Source of the DNA: DASVEE01 sp036380735
GTDB taxonomy: Bacteria; Acidobacteriota; Thermoanaerobaculia; Gp7-AA8
Reading direction: 5' to 3'
Assembly: GCA_036380735.1 (NCBI GenBank)
Contig: DASVEE010000071.1
Span: 166,173-230,172, forward strand
DNA: 64,000 bases
The notes beneath the pieces are model-generated. The model was not told the DNA's origin. It searched no databases and worked only from the letters and a program-made list of their open reading frames with translations. The translations under genes and the position numbers were made by a program. Below are positions 35,113-44,196 of this stretch, piece by piece. How positions within the stretch are numbered: the first letter of the stretch is position 1; each line of letters opens with the position of its first letter.

Positions 35113-36495
35113 ATGACGAAACCCAACCTCCTCCTCGCGCTGTTGCTCCTCGCCGCCTGCCGGTCGACACCGCTCGCGCCGTACGCGCCGCCGCCGGCGT
35201 CCATTGCCGTGGAGGACGCGCCCGACTTCACCCAGTCGGCGAACGTCGCCATCGTCGCCACCGCCGGAGGCACGGCCGAGACCAGCATCGCCATCTCACC
35301 GGCCGATCCGAACCGCATCGTCGTCGTCGGTGCGGGACCGACGGGCTCGCGCTACCGCAGGAGCGACGCATACGTCTCCGCCGATGGCGGGCGCACCTGG
35401 TCGGCCCGGCGGCCGTATCCCGAGACCATCAACGGCATGGCCTTCGCGGGCGGCGGCGATCCCGTCGTCACCGCCGACCGCGAAGGACGCTTCTACTTCA
35501 CGTCATTGCTTGCGTCGGCGAGCCCCTCGCGCAGCGGCGTCGCCGTCGCTCGTTCCGACGATGGCGGTATGACTTGGAACGAGCCCGTGATCGTCGCGCT
35601 CAGCACCGGCAACGTGCGGCCGTACGAGGACAAGCAGTGGATTGCCGCCGACGCCACAGGCGGGCCGCACGACGGCAACGTCTACCTCATCTGGGGCCAC
35701 TACGCGCAGGTCAGCAAACCCGATCCCGGCCAGATCGTCATCTCCCGCTCCACCGACCGCGGCGCTACATGGTCCGAGCCTCTCGGCCTGTCCGTCAACG
35801 GAGGCGTCGGCCTCTCCGAGCTCGAGATCGGTCCAGCAGGGGAGGTCTACGCGACGTACTACGAGAACGCCCGCGGCTTCCTCCTGCGCACGTCGCGCGA
35901 CGGCGGCCTCACCTTCGATGAGCCCCGTCCCATCGGCCCCGCCCTCGGCGGCGGCGGCCCCATGCCCAACGTGCAGGCCCAGTTCCGCCCCATGCAGTCC
36001 TTCGCCGTCGACCGCTCGACGGGCCCGCATCGCGGCACGCTCTACTACCTCATGCCGTCGCGCAACGGCACCGCTGGCGCGATCTCCCTGATGCGCTCGA
36101 CGGACGGCGGCGCCACCTGGTCGTCCGCGCGCAACATCTCCGGCGACACCCGAGGCCGTGACGCCACGCTGCCGTCGATCGCCGTCGACGAAGTCAGCGG
36201 CGAAGTCCTCGCCGCCTGGCTCGACCGCCGCGATGACGCCGCCAATGTCGTCGCCCGCCTCTACGCCTCCAAATCGAGCGACGGCGGCACCACATGGTCC
36301 GAGCCGAAGCCCTTCTCCGCGCCGTTCTCCATCGACGCCCCCTTCATCGGCGACTACAACGGAGCCGCCGCCCACGCCGGCACCTGGGTCGCCGCCTTCG
36401 CCGACGCCGGCGGCTACATGTCCGTCGCCAGAATCGACCTCGGACAGCCGCAGCCGGAAGCCGCCCGTCGCCGAAGGTCCGTGCGCACGCCGTAG
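35113..36495 (+). CDS. BNR-repeat (sialidase-like) lipoprotein
   Basis: A 460-residue protein with a lipoprotein signal (LLLALLLLAACRS, cysteine at about 16). It is a beta-propeller with at least six Asp-box (SxDxGxTW) repeats: SADGGRTW, SDDGGMTW, STDRGATW, SRDGGLTF, STDGGATW and SSDGGTTW. This is the sialidase/BNR fold. The catalytic tyrosine-glutamate of true sialidases cannot be confirmed, so a binding or other glycosidase role is possible. It would be anchored to the outer or inner membrane. It is probably co-transcribed with the LanC-like gene. Confidence 0.87.
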   Translation: MTKPNLLLALLLLAACRSTPLAPYAPPPASIAVEDAPDFTQSANVAIVATAGGTAETSIAISPADPNRIVVVGAGPTGSRYRRSDAYVSADGGRTWSARRPYPETINGMAFAGGGDPVVTADREGRFYFTSLLASASPSRSGVAVARSDDGGMTWNEPVIVALSTGNVRPYEDKQWIAADATGGPHDGNVYLIWGHYAQVSKPDPGQIVISRSTDRGATWSEPLGLSVNGGVGLSELEIGPAGEVYATYYENARGFLLRTSRDGGLTFDEPRPIGPALGGGGPMPNVQAQFRPMQSFAVDRSTGPHRGTLYYLMPSRNGTAGAISLMRSTDGGATWSSARNISGDTRGRDATLPSIAVDEVSGEVLAAWLDRRDDAANVVARLYASKSSDGGTTWSEPKPFSAPFSIDAPFIGDYNGAAAHAGTWVAAFADAGGYMSVARIDLGQPQPEAARRRRSVRTP

Positions 36496-36505
36496 ATACC
36501 GGCGC

Positions 36506-36690
36506 CGTCCCATAGGTCCTATCAGTCCCATAGGTCCCATTCGTCCTATAGGTCCTATTCGTCCTATCCGTCCTATCGTCCTCTCGATCGCAGTCGCCGC
36601 CGGCACCCGCAGCCCCGAAGACGATGACGACTTCATCGTAGAACCCACAAGACCTACCCCCGGGCCATAGGCCCCATTTGTCCCATCGTT
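36506..36690. repeat. Long right arm of the 9-bp repeat plus a second short arm
   Basis: 36506-36580 holds eight units (CCCATAGGTCCTATCAGTCC and on) in one orientation. After a short stretch that could encode an acidic peptide (EDDDDFIVEP, no start or ribosome-binding site), 36667-36690 adds CCCCATTTGTCCCATCGTTCCC. There is no left arm. It separates the convergent ends of the lipoprotein and paoC-like genes. Confidence 0.85.
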
Positions 36691-36715
36691 CCCGTTCGGC
36701 CGCACACCGTGCGCA

Positions 36716-38932
36716 CTACAACAACTTATCCGGCGTAATCGGCAACTCCCGCACCCTCCGCCCTGTCGCGTGAAACACCGCATTCGCAATCGCTGCGGGG
36801 ATGCCCACCATCCCCAGCTCGCCCATGCCTTTCACTCCGAGGGGGTTGACGATGCGGTCGTCCTCTTCGATGAACTCCGTGTGGATCTCGTGGATGTCGG
36901 CGTTGACCGGCACGTGGTAGTGCTGCAGGTTGGGGTTCATGATGCGGCCGTAGCGGTGGTCGATCTCCGTCGCCTCGGTCAGCGCCATGCCGATGCCCCA
37001 GACGATGCCGCCGATCTCCTGGCTGTGCGACGCCTTCGGGTTGATGATCTTGCCGCACGCGGAGACTTCGATCGCGCGCGTCACGCGGACGGTGCCGAGG
37101 TCGGGGTCGACTTTGACCTCGATGAACTGCGCGCCGTGGGCGAGCGACGCGTAGTTCTGGCGCTCGGGCGAGGGCCGCGACGTGTACGTCTCGCTCACCT
37201 CCGTCACCCCATTCCGCCGCATCACCTCGGCGATCTCGACGAAGCGCGACGGATCGGCTTTGAGCCGCAGCCGGCCGTCGAGCATCTCCACGTCCGCTCC
37301 GATTGCGCCGCTCAGCGGTGAGTTGAGGTCTTTTCTCGCGAGCGACAGCAGCTTCGCGCCGATCGCCAGCGCCGCCCCCATCACCGCGGAGCCGACGCTC
37401 GACGTGGTCTGCGAGCCGCCCTGCGACGGCGCCCGCGGGAACTTCGTGTCGCCCAGCTCGAACTGGACTTTCTCCGCGGCGATGCCCAGATACTCAGCCG
37501 CGATCATCGTCATCACCGTGTAGGTGCCGGGGCCGATGTCGCTGGTCGCACTGGCGACGTGCGCGGTGCCGTCGGCGCGCAGCGTGATCTTCGCGTTCGC
37601 CTCCCGCTGGAACGCGCCCCAAACGCCGGTGGCCGTGCCCCAGCCGACGAGCAGGCGTCCGTCGCGCATCGAGCGCGGCTCGAACTTGCGCTTCGCCCAG
37701 CCGAACTTCTCCGCGCCGACGCGATAGCACTCACGCAGCGCCTTGCTCGACCACGGCTTGCCGCTCTCCGGATCGAGCTCCGCGTAGTTGATGAGGCGCA
37801 GCTCGAGCGGATCGATCTTCAGCTCGTACGCCAGCTCGTCCATCGCGCATTCGAGCGCGAACATGCCGCTCACCGCACCCGGCGCGCGCATCCACGTCGG
37901 CGTATTGAGGTCCGTATCCGCGACCTTCACCGGCGCATAGAGATTCGGGCAGGCGTACACCTGGCGCGTGAAGTTCGTCGTGCCGTCGTTGAACGCCTCG
38001 AACGACGACGTGTTGTGCACGGCCTCGTGAATCATCGAGGAGAGCTTTCCCGATGCGTCGGCGCCGAGGGCGATCTTCTGGATGGTGTAGGGACGGTAGC
38101 CGTGGCCGGTGAACATCTGCGTGCGCGTGTAGACGATCTTCACGGGCCGTTTCAGCTCGCGCGCCGCCATGGCGGTCAGGGCGGGGTAGTAGTTCGGCCG
38201 CAGTGAAGAGCCGAACGCACCGCCGACGAACGGCGAGATGACGTTGACGTTCTCGGGCGGGATCCCGAAGCTGGCCGCGAGGTGCTCCCGCACGCCATAG
38301 ACGTTCTGCGACTTGTCGAAGATGGTCAGCTTGTCGTCCTGCCAGACGGCGACCGCGGCGTGCGGCTCCATCGGGTTGTGGTGCTCGATGGGGATGCGGT
38401 ACTCCGCCTCCACCTTCACGCGCGCATTCCGCATCGCCTCCTCGGGGTTCCCGCGCCGCACGTCGGGAACGCGCGGCGGAACGCGTGCGCTCCCGCGGAC
38501 CGACTCCGTGTCGGTGACGTGCTTGTCCGCCTTGTACGTGACTTTGATGAGGCGCGCCGCGAAACGCGCCTGTTCGTACGTCTCGGCGACGACGAGCGCC
38601 ACCGGCTGGGCGTTGAAGAAGATGCGGTCCGACTGCAGCGCGCGGAATGACTTGTCCTCTTCCGGCCGGGTGCCGCGCGGAGGCGCCTCTTCGACCGGCG
38701 GCTTCGGCCCGAGCCTCGGCGTATTGAGATGCGTGAAGACGCGAACCACGCCCGGCGCCTTTTCGGCCTCGCGCGTGTCGATCGACTGGATCGACCCTTT
38801 GGCGATGCTTCCGGTCGCGATGAAGCCGTACGCCAGGTTCGGCGCGCGGAACTCCGCCGCATACTTTGCTTTCCCCGTCACTTTCGCCACGCCATCGACG
38901 CGGCTCATCTCTTTTCCGATGTATCTCGGCAT
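36716..38932 (-). CDS. paoC: Molybdopterin-binding subunit of a PaoABC-type aldehyde oxidoreductase
   Basis: Start at ATG 38932 with GGAGG at 38938-38942; the frame upstream is shadow. The 738-residue product (E. coli PaoC is about 730) belongs to the xanthine oxidase large-subunit family. It contains MSRVDGVAKVTGKAKYAAEF, the molybdopterin-binding GGAFGSS, RAPGAVSGMFALECAMDEL, QGGSQTTSSVGSA, and the C-terminal GVKGMGELGMVGIPAAIANAV with the catalytic glutamate in KGMGE. It oxidises aldehydes to acids using the molybdenum cofactor and passes electrons to the iron-sulfur and FAD subunits. It is last in the A-B-C operon. It has no Tat signal of its own and would be co-exported with the first subunit. 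Confidence 0.9.
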   Translation of the reverse strand: MPRYIGKEMSRVDGVAKVTGKAKYAAEFRAPNLAYGFIATGSIAKGSIQSIDTREAEKAPGVVRVFTHLNTPRLGPKPPVEEAPPRGTRPEEDKSFRALQSDRIFFNAQPVALVVAETYEQARFAARLIKVTYKADKHVTDTESVRGSARVPPRVPDVRRGNPEEAMRNARVKVEAEYRIPIEHHNPMEPHAAVAVWQDDKLTIFDKSQNVYGVREHLAASFGIPPENVNVISPFVGGAFGSSLRPNYYPALTAMAARELKRPVKIVYTRTQMFTGHGYRPYTIQKIALGADASGKLSSMIHEAVHNTSSFEAFNDGTTNFTRQVYACPNLYAPVKVADTDLNTPTWMRAPGAVSGMFALECAMDELAYELKIDPLELRLINYAELDPESGKPWSSKALRECYRVGAEKFGWAKRKFEPRSMRDGRLLVGWGTATGVWGAFQREANAKITLRADGTAHVASATSDIGPGTYTVMTMIAAEYLGIAAEKVQFELGDTKFPRAPSQGGSQTTSSVGSAVMGAALAIGAKLLSLARKDLNSPLSGAIGADVEMLDGRLRLKADPSRFVEIAEVMRRNGVTEVSETYTSRPSPERQNYASLAHGAQFIEVKVDPDLGTVRVTRAIEVSACGKIINPKASHSQEIGGIVWGIGMALTEATEIDHRYGRIMNPNLQHYHVPVNADIHEIHTEFIEEDDRIVNPLGVKGMGELGMVGIPAAIANAVFHATGRRVRELPITPDKLL

Positions 38933-38942
38933 CGCGGCCTCC

Positions 38943-39929
38943 TTACGCCAGCCGGCTCGCACGCAGCAAAGCGCGAACGATGGCTCGTTTCCCGAGCTCC
39001 ACTTTGTAGGCGTTGTGTTCCAGCGGCTTTGCGTCGCGCATGGCAGCGAGCGCGGCACGCTCGAAGCTCTCCTGCGATGCCGGCTGTCCCGCCAGCGCCG
39101 CTTCTGCTTCGCGGCTGCGCCACGGTTTGTGGGCGACGCTGCCGAGGACGACGCGCGCGTTGCGGATCGTAGAGCCGTGGAGCTCCAGCGCGGCGGCGAC
39201 GGCGACGAGCGCGAAGGCATACGACGCACGGTCGCGCACCTTCAGGTAGTACGCGTTCTTGGCGAAGTTCGACCTCGGCAGCTCGATGGCGGTAATCAGC
39301 TCGCCGTGCTCGAGGTTCGTGTCCTTCTGCGGAGTGCTGCCGGGGAGGCGATGGAAGTCGTCGATGGGGATGGTGCGCTCGCTGCCGTTCGCGGCGCGCA
39401 CGCGCACCACCGCGTCGTAGGCGTACAGCGCGTTGGCCATGTCGCCGGGATAGGTGGCGACGCAGGCGTCGCTCCAGCCGAAGATCGCGTGGATGCGGTT
39501 GAGCCCTTCGCGCGCGCCGCAGCCGGTGCCCGGCTCGCGCTTGTTGCACGGCATGGCGACGTCGTAGAAGTACTGGCAGCGCGTGCGCTGCAGCAGGTTG
39601 CCGCCGTTCGTGGCCATGTTGCGCAACTGCGCGGAGGCGCCGGCGACGATGGCCTGCGACAGCAGCGGGTAGTTGCTGCGGATGAGCGGGTGATTGGCGG
39701 TGGTCGTGTTCGTCGCCAGCGCGCCGATGGAGACGCCGCCGCGCAGCGGCTTGATCTCCGCGAGCTGCAAACGAGTGACGTCGACGAGCTGATTCGGCCG
39801 CTCGATGTCCTCTTTCATCAGGTCGAGGAGGTTCGTGCCGCCGCCGAGGAACTTCGCCTGCGCGTTGGCGCCGACGGCGCGAGCCGCGCCGTTCGCATCG
39901 GTGGCCCGCACGTACTTAAACGGTCTCAT
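38943..39929 (-). CDS. paoB: FAD/4Fe-4S subunit of PaoABC-type aldehyde oxidoreductase
   Basis: ATG 39929 preferred: AAGGAGG ends 6 bases upstream; ATG 39935 is too close to it. The 328-residue product has the FAD-binding segment AKFLGGGTNLLDLMKEDIERP, the second FAD region NMATNGGNLLQRTRC and the substrate-side domain. The four cysteines that hold an extra 4Fe-4S cluster in E. coli PaoB are present in RCQYFYDVAMPC, then C of TGCG and C of DACVA nearby. It shuttles electrons from the molybdenum site via 2Fe-2S to FAD. Its start overlaps the paoA stop by 14 bases. Confidence 0.9.
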   Translation of the reverse strand: MRPFKYVRATDANGAARAVGANAQAKFLGGGTNLLDLMKEDIERPNQLVDVTRLQLAEIKPLRGGVSIGALATNTTTANHPLIRSNYPLLSQAIVAGASAQLRNMATNGGNLLQRTRCQYFYDVAMPCNKREPGTGCGAREGLNRIHAIFGWSDACVATYPGDMANALYAYDAVVRVRAANGSERTIPIDDFHRLPGSTPQKDTNLEHGELITAIELPRSNFAKNAYYLKVRDRASYAFALVAVAAALELHGSTIRNARVVLGSVAHKPWRSREAEAALAGQPASQESFERAALAAMRDAKPLEHNAYKVELGKRAIVRALLRASRLA

Positions 39930-40749
39930 AGCCATCCTCCTTGCGGACGCGCGCAAGCTGCTCTTCGTCGACGAAGCGCCACGTGTGCTGCGTCTGCCGG
40001 CCCGAGTGCACTTCCTGGATGGCGGCGACGATGCCCGGATAGGCGCCGCAGCGGCAGACGTTGCCGCTCATGCGCTCGCGGATCTGGTCGTCGCTCAGCG
40101 CCGTCGTCGTCGCGCTCACGTCGTCGGACACATGACTGATGTCGCCGCGTTTCGCTTCGTCGAGGAGGGCCACCGCGGAGCAGAGCTGCCCCGGCGTGCA
40201 GTAGCCGCACTGGAATGCGTCGTACTTGATGAAGGCCGCCTGCATCGGATGGAGCTGGTCGCCCTTGGCCAGCCCTTCGACGGTCGTCACGTCTTTTCCT
40301 TCCACCGTGGCGGCGAGCGTGAGGCACGACAGCACGCGCCGGCCGTCGACGATGACCGTGCACGCGCCGCACTGCCCCTGATCGCACCCTTTCTTCGTAC
40401 CGGTCAGCTCGAGGCGTTCGCGCAGCGCGTCGAGCAGCACCACGCGCGAGTCCAGCTCGAGCGTCTTCGTCACGCCGTTGACCTTCAGTGCGACTTTGAT
40501 GACGTTCTGCCCGGCCGCTCCGGCGGCGGTCACCGCATCGGCCGCCGGAGCGAGCGCGGCCAGCGCCTCCTGCTGCGCCAGCAGGTCGAGGGCGAACAAC
40601 CCGAGGCTGCCGGCGAGGGTGGTGCCGAGGAAGGTGCGGCGCGTGTGCCCGCTCGCGCCGACCTGGCTCGCGTCGAGCTCGGGCATTGCCTCGAGCAGCG
40701 CTTCTTCGTCCGCAGTCAGCTCCTGGGCATCGTCAAAATCGTCGCTCAT
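39916..40749 (-). CDS. paoA: Tat-exported 2Fe-2S subunit of PaoABC-type aldehyde oxidoreductase
   Basis: ATG 40749 with AGGAGGACGCG upstream; the longer frame crosses repeat DNA. The 277-residue protein has a twin-arginine signal, HTRRTFLGTTLAGSLGLFALD, preceded by an unusually long acidic n-region of about 40 residues. The plant-type 2Fe-2S cluster motif is CDQGQCGACTV with a later C (RRVLSC). The second cluster is in QCGYCTPGQ and CRCGAYPGI. All eight cysteines are present. The complex would be exported folded to the periplasm, as in E. coli. No cofactor-insertion chaperone (PaoD/XdhC) is encoded in the window. Confidence 0.92.
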   Translation of the reverse strand: MSDDFDDAQELTADEEALLEAMPELDASQVGASGHTRRTFLGTTLAGSLGLFALDLLAQQEALAALAPAADAVTAAGAAGQNVIKVALKVNGVTKTLELDSRVVLLDALRERLELTGTKKGCDQGQCGACTVIVDGRRVLSCLTLAATVEGKDVTTVEGLAKGDQLHPMQAAFIKYDAFQCGYCTPGQLCSAVALLDEAKRGDISHVSDDVSATTTALSDDQIRERMSGNVCRCGAYPGIVAAIQEVHSGRQTQHTWRFVDEEQLARVRKEDGYETV

Positions 40750-40801
40750 CGCGTCCTCCTGATCCACTCCTGCACTCAGCGCCGTGGCTCTGGCCGAACA
40801 G

Positions 40802-40853
40802 GCCGTCCCATACGTCCTATGGGTCCCATTCGTCCCATTCGTCCTATCGTCCA
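40802..40853. repeat. Right arm of the 9-bp repeat upstream of paoA
   Basis: CCGTCCCATACGTCCTATGG and GTCCCATTCGTCCCATTCGTCC, then CCTATCGTCC. A single arm 53 bases upstream of the paoA start, between it and the stop of the GH99-like gene. Confidence 0.8.
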
Positions 40854-40959
40854 CGGCGGTATGCATTGGGCCAGCCAGCGTGGAAGGCACTGCGTCAGCG
40901 ATGTGCCCATGCTGCCCGGCCGGCGGCATCGTCACGCCGGCCGGGCTCGCGTGGTTGCG

Positions 40960-42120
40960 TCAGATCTGCGGATCGTCGGCGGTGGGGAAGATGCGCCTGC
41001 GCACTTCCGGCCGGTACGCGTCGCGGAACGCTTCCATGAAGTCGTCGCCGTATTCGTGGTTCGCGTTGTAGGGCTCGGTCTCGCTCTGCTCCGGCGGGAC
41101 GCGGCGGCACGGCTCGATGGTGTGGCCTTCCACCCATTCGTTGAAGTCGGTCAGGACGATCCATCGCTCCAGCTCGATGACGCCGTCGGTCCGTCTGGCC
41201 GAGACCACGGGCGCGTACTGTTTGCTCTTCGCGAACATGTACTCCACGTCGGCCTTGTTGCGCGCCTGGACGAAGCCGCGCCGCTGATCGTGCAGCTCGA
41301 GCTGCGGCATGGCCCCGGGCATCAGCATGACCGGCAGGCCGGTATGGAAGTTCGTCTTTCCCTGCAAGGCCGCGCGGTGCGGCTTCCAGATCCGCTCGAC
41401 GGTCAGGTCGGTCGACGTCTTCGTGTCGAGCGTCGCGGGGCGTGGGCCGGCCGTGGGGCTCGCCTGAGCGTTGTAGTTGTGGTACAGCGAATGTTCGTAG
41501 AACGCGTCGACGGAGCGGATGAGCCGGTCGTCGTTCGAGTTGATCCCGTGCTGCGTCGTGATGAAGTACGGCTCGACGGGGGCGAACGCCTTCCGCACGT
41601 TGTCGATCATCGTCTGGAATGCCGCCGGTGCCTGGTTGGCCTGGTCGCCCCAGAACATGATGATGGGGCGGAGGACGCCGCGCGAGTCGCGCAGGCGGGT
41701 GTACTTCGGGCCGAGGATCTCGGCTTTCCGTTCGATGATCGCGTTCTGCAGGCGGGACCAGCGCAGCGGGAACTGCACCAGGTCGAACATGTAGATGAAG
41801 CGGATGGGGCCGAGCTCCGTCATCGGCAGGGAGCCGATGGAGCTGTTGAAGTTGCGCAGCGGCATGACCAGTCCGTTGTGCTCGTACGTCCAGTAGCTCG
41901 AGAACATCCGGATGCCGTAGGTCTTTGCCAGTTGGGCCATGTAGCGCCCGTATTCCGGGGTGTTCTGCGCTTTGGCCACCCAGCGTGTGCCCGACTGGTA
42001 GCCGAACGCCGGCTGCCGCGGCCCCACGCCGGTGTCGTGGATCAGCCATTGATAGCTCGTCACGATGACTTGCCACGTGGTGCGCACCTCGATCTCCCGA
42101 GGCTCGATTCCGATTGCCAT
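40960..42120 (-). CDS. GH99/WbsX-like glycoside-associated protein
   Basis: ATG 42120 with AAGGAGGT at about 42128-42135. The 386-residue product has features of the GH99-like (WbsX) barrel: LRPIIMFWGDQANQAPAAFQTMI, EPYFITTQHG and IVLTDFNEWVEGHTIEP. The NEWxEGxxIEP block is the strongest family mark and supplies acidic residues. Such proteins act on mannose-type glycans or occur in polysaccharide loci. There is no signal peptide. Its neighbours (pao operon, Hsp70-like gene) give no pathway. The general fold is likely; the activity is uncertain. Confidence 0.6.
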   Translation of the reverse strand: MAIGIEPREIEVRTTWQVIVTSYQWLIHDTGVGPRQPAFGYQSGTRWVAKAQNTPEYGRYMAQLAKTYGIRMFSSYWTYEHNGLVMPLRNFNSSIGSLPMTELGPIRFIYMFDLVQFPLRWSRLQNAIIERKAEILGPKYTRLRDSRGVLRPIIMFWGDQANQAPAAFQTMIDNVRKAFAPVEPYFITTQHGINSNDDRLIRSVDAFYEHSLYHNYNAQASPTAGPRPATLDTKTSTDLTVERIWKPHRAALQGKTNFHTGLPVMLMPGAMPQLELHDQRRGFVQARNKADVEYMFAKSKQYAPVVSARRTDGVIELERWIVLTDFNEWVEGHTIEPCRRVPPEQSETEPYNANHEYGDDFMEAFRDAYRPEVRRRIFPTADDPQI

Positions 42121-42243
42121 GACCAGACCTCCTTGTCGGTCGAATCCGCGGCGTGATGCCGCGGTTCGACTGTCTATGCGCAAGGAAGCGGAAAATTTCA
42201 GAGACGCCCGAAAAAAATCGCCGGCCACGGCGCGCTACGGGGT

Positions 42244-42338
42244 GCAATGGGACGAATAGGACCTACAGGACAAATGGGACGAATGGGACAGACCCATCTA
42301 CGTTCGTCCTATTCGTCCCATAGGTCCTATCGTTCCCC
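42244..42338. repeat. 9-bp-repeat hairpin between tandem minus-strand genes
   Basis: Left arm 42244-42295 (AATGGGACGAATAGGACCTA onward), minimal loop GACCCATCTACG, right arm 42301-42338 ending CCTATCGTTCCCC. One of the best conserved pairs; after it no further copy occurs until 63.66 kb. Confidence 0.88.
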
Positions 42339-42384
42339 ATGGCCCGCGGCCTTACACCTCCGCCAGGCGCGCCCCCGTCACCGG

Positions 42385-43667
42385 TCAGGCAAACACGCGC
42401 GATGCTTCCAGCGTCAGCCCCAGCGCGATCCCGCCGAATTGATCGGTATCGAACGCCTGCGCATTCGGCAGCAGTTGCCGCACGCGCCGGCGCACCTCGG
42501 GCAAGAGGGAGCCGCCTCGGTGAAGAACACCACGTCGATCGCGTCGTTCCGCACACCGGACGCGCGAAGGACGCTTTCGAGCTCGCGTATCGCGTCGTCG
42601 AGCAGGCCGGCGATGGCCGCGTTCAGTTCCGCGCGGGTGACGGTGAGGCCGAACCGCCGCTCGATCCAGTCGAGCGGGGTCGTCACCTCCGCGTCGGCGG
42701 TCAGGGCGATCTTCGTCCGCTCCACTTCGCGAGCGAGCGTGTGCCCCAGGTGGGCCGCGAGCACTTTGTCGAGGCGCGCCAGGCGGCGGTCGTCGTCTTT
42801 GTTGCGCGCCAGGATGTCGTAGATCCCGTCGAGCATGCGCGTGTCGTAGATGAAGTTGATGCGCAGCCACGAGGCCAGGTCGTGAAAGACCCATTGCGGC
42901 ATCTGCAGGACGTCGCCGCGCTCGTTGCGGTAGGAGGCGCCGAGACCGAGGTGGGGCATCAGCTCGGCGACGCTGAGCTGGCGGTCGAAGTCCGTGCCGC
43001 CGATGTGGATGCCGCCGACGGCGAGGATGCGCTCGCGATCGCTCACGCGCGGGTGCTGTGCGGCGGGGGAGAGGCGGATGACCGTAAAGTCGGAGGTGCC
43101 GCCGCCGATGTCGACGACGGCCGCGATCTGCTCGCGCTCGATGTGCGTCTCCAGCTCGAGGCCCGCGGCGATGGGCTCCAGTTCCATCTCCACGTGGGTG
43201 AAGCCGGCCGCGCGAGCGCTGCGCCGGAGGATCTCCTCCGCCGCGCGGTCGAGAGCCGGATCGCTGTCGTTGAAATGCACCGGCCGCCCGAGGACCACGT
43301 GCGTCAGCTCGCGCCCCGCCGCCGCGTCGCCTTTCGACTTCAGGTTGCGGAGGATGCGCGTGATGATCTCCTCGAACGCCATGCGCCGCCCGCGCACGAT
43401 CGTCGCTTCCCCCTGCAGAGCCGTCCCCAGCACGCTCTTGATGGCCCAGAGCATCCGCCCCGGCTGCCCCTCCAGAAAGCGGGCAATCGCCGCCTCCCCG
43501 AAGACCTCGTCGCGAGTGGTGTCGTCGAAGAAGATGGTGGTCGGAATCCTTGGCCGTCCGTTCTCCACATCGGCGAGGGACGGTGCGCCGTCGCGAAGAA
43601 TGCCGATCTCCGAGTTGGAGGTGCCGAAGTCGAGGCCGCAGACGTGGCTGGAGGAGTCCTGGTTCAT
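42385..43667 (-). pseudogene. Hsp70/YegD-like ATPase with a frameshift near its 3' end
   Basis: From ATG 43667 the frame gives a YegD-like Hsp70 ATPase: LDFGTSNSEIGIL (phosphate 1), VVDIGGGTSDFTVI (phosphate 2) and GIHIGGTDFDRQL. It covers residues 1-about 382. At about 42518 the expected adenosine motif (VVFFTGGGSLLPEVR) is broken: the sequence reads VVFFTEAAPSCPR and runs to a stop at 42414. In the next frame the correct tail continues (LLPEVRRRVRQLLPNAQAFD, then a stop at 42385). One missing C at 42518/42519 explains it. Sequencing error or a recent mutation are both possible; in the assembled sequence the gene is broken. It lacks the substrate-binding domain, as YegD does. Confidence 0.85.
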
Positions 43668-43779
43668 GGCGCGATCGAATGAAGGGCGCGCATTGTAATG
43701 CGGGCGGGGGCGCCGCACCTCGGAGTGCCACCTTGCGCGGCCCTGCCAAGATCTGGATCCAGTCCCTTCCGTTCGGCCG

Positions 43780-44196
43780 CTACGGCTTTGGCTCCCTCGC
43801 ACGCGCGAGCTCGTCATTCGCACGCCACTGGGAGGCGCGCTGCGGCGGCATCGGCGCGGCGCGGACCGTGACGGTCAGCTTCATGCTCCCGCGCAACACG
43901 GTCAGGCGGAGGACGTCGCCCGCTTTGCGGCTGGCAAAGAACTGAAGCGCCGCCCGGTCCGTCTTGAATCCCAGTGGACTGCCGTTGATCGCGATCACGA
44001 CGTCCTGCACGCGCAGGCCGGCCCGGTGCGCCGGGCCGTCGGGCTCGACCCTGTGTATGTAGAACCACTGGCGGGCAGCGCCAGGATCGACGTGACGGTT
44101 GAACCCGAAGCCATACCAGCCCGGCGGGGTGGCGGCTGCGAGTGAAATCGCGGCCAGACACGCGATCGAGACCACGACCAGACGCGATGTCTTCAT
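43780..44196 (-). CDS. Secreted single PDZ-domain protein
   Basis: A 138-residue protein with a signal peptide (MKTSRLVVVSIACLAAISLAAA) and one PDZ domain: WYGFGFNRHVD, YIHRVEPDGPAHRAGLRVQDVVIAINGSPL and VLRLTVLRGSMKLTVTVRA. The GLRVQDVVIAINGSPL block is the standard peptide-binding groove region. No protease domain is attached. It would bind exposed C-termini in the periplasm. It is the last gene of the 48.2-43.8 kb operon; its ATG overlaps the upstream stop by one base (TGATG). Confidence 0.85.
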   Translation of the reverse strand: MKTSRLVVVSIACLAAISLAAATPPGWYGFGFNRHVDPGAARQWFYIHRVEPDGPAHRAGLRVQDVVIAINGSPLGFKTDRAALQFFASRKAGDVLRLTVLRGSMKLTVTVRAAPMPPQRASQWRANDELARAREPKP

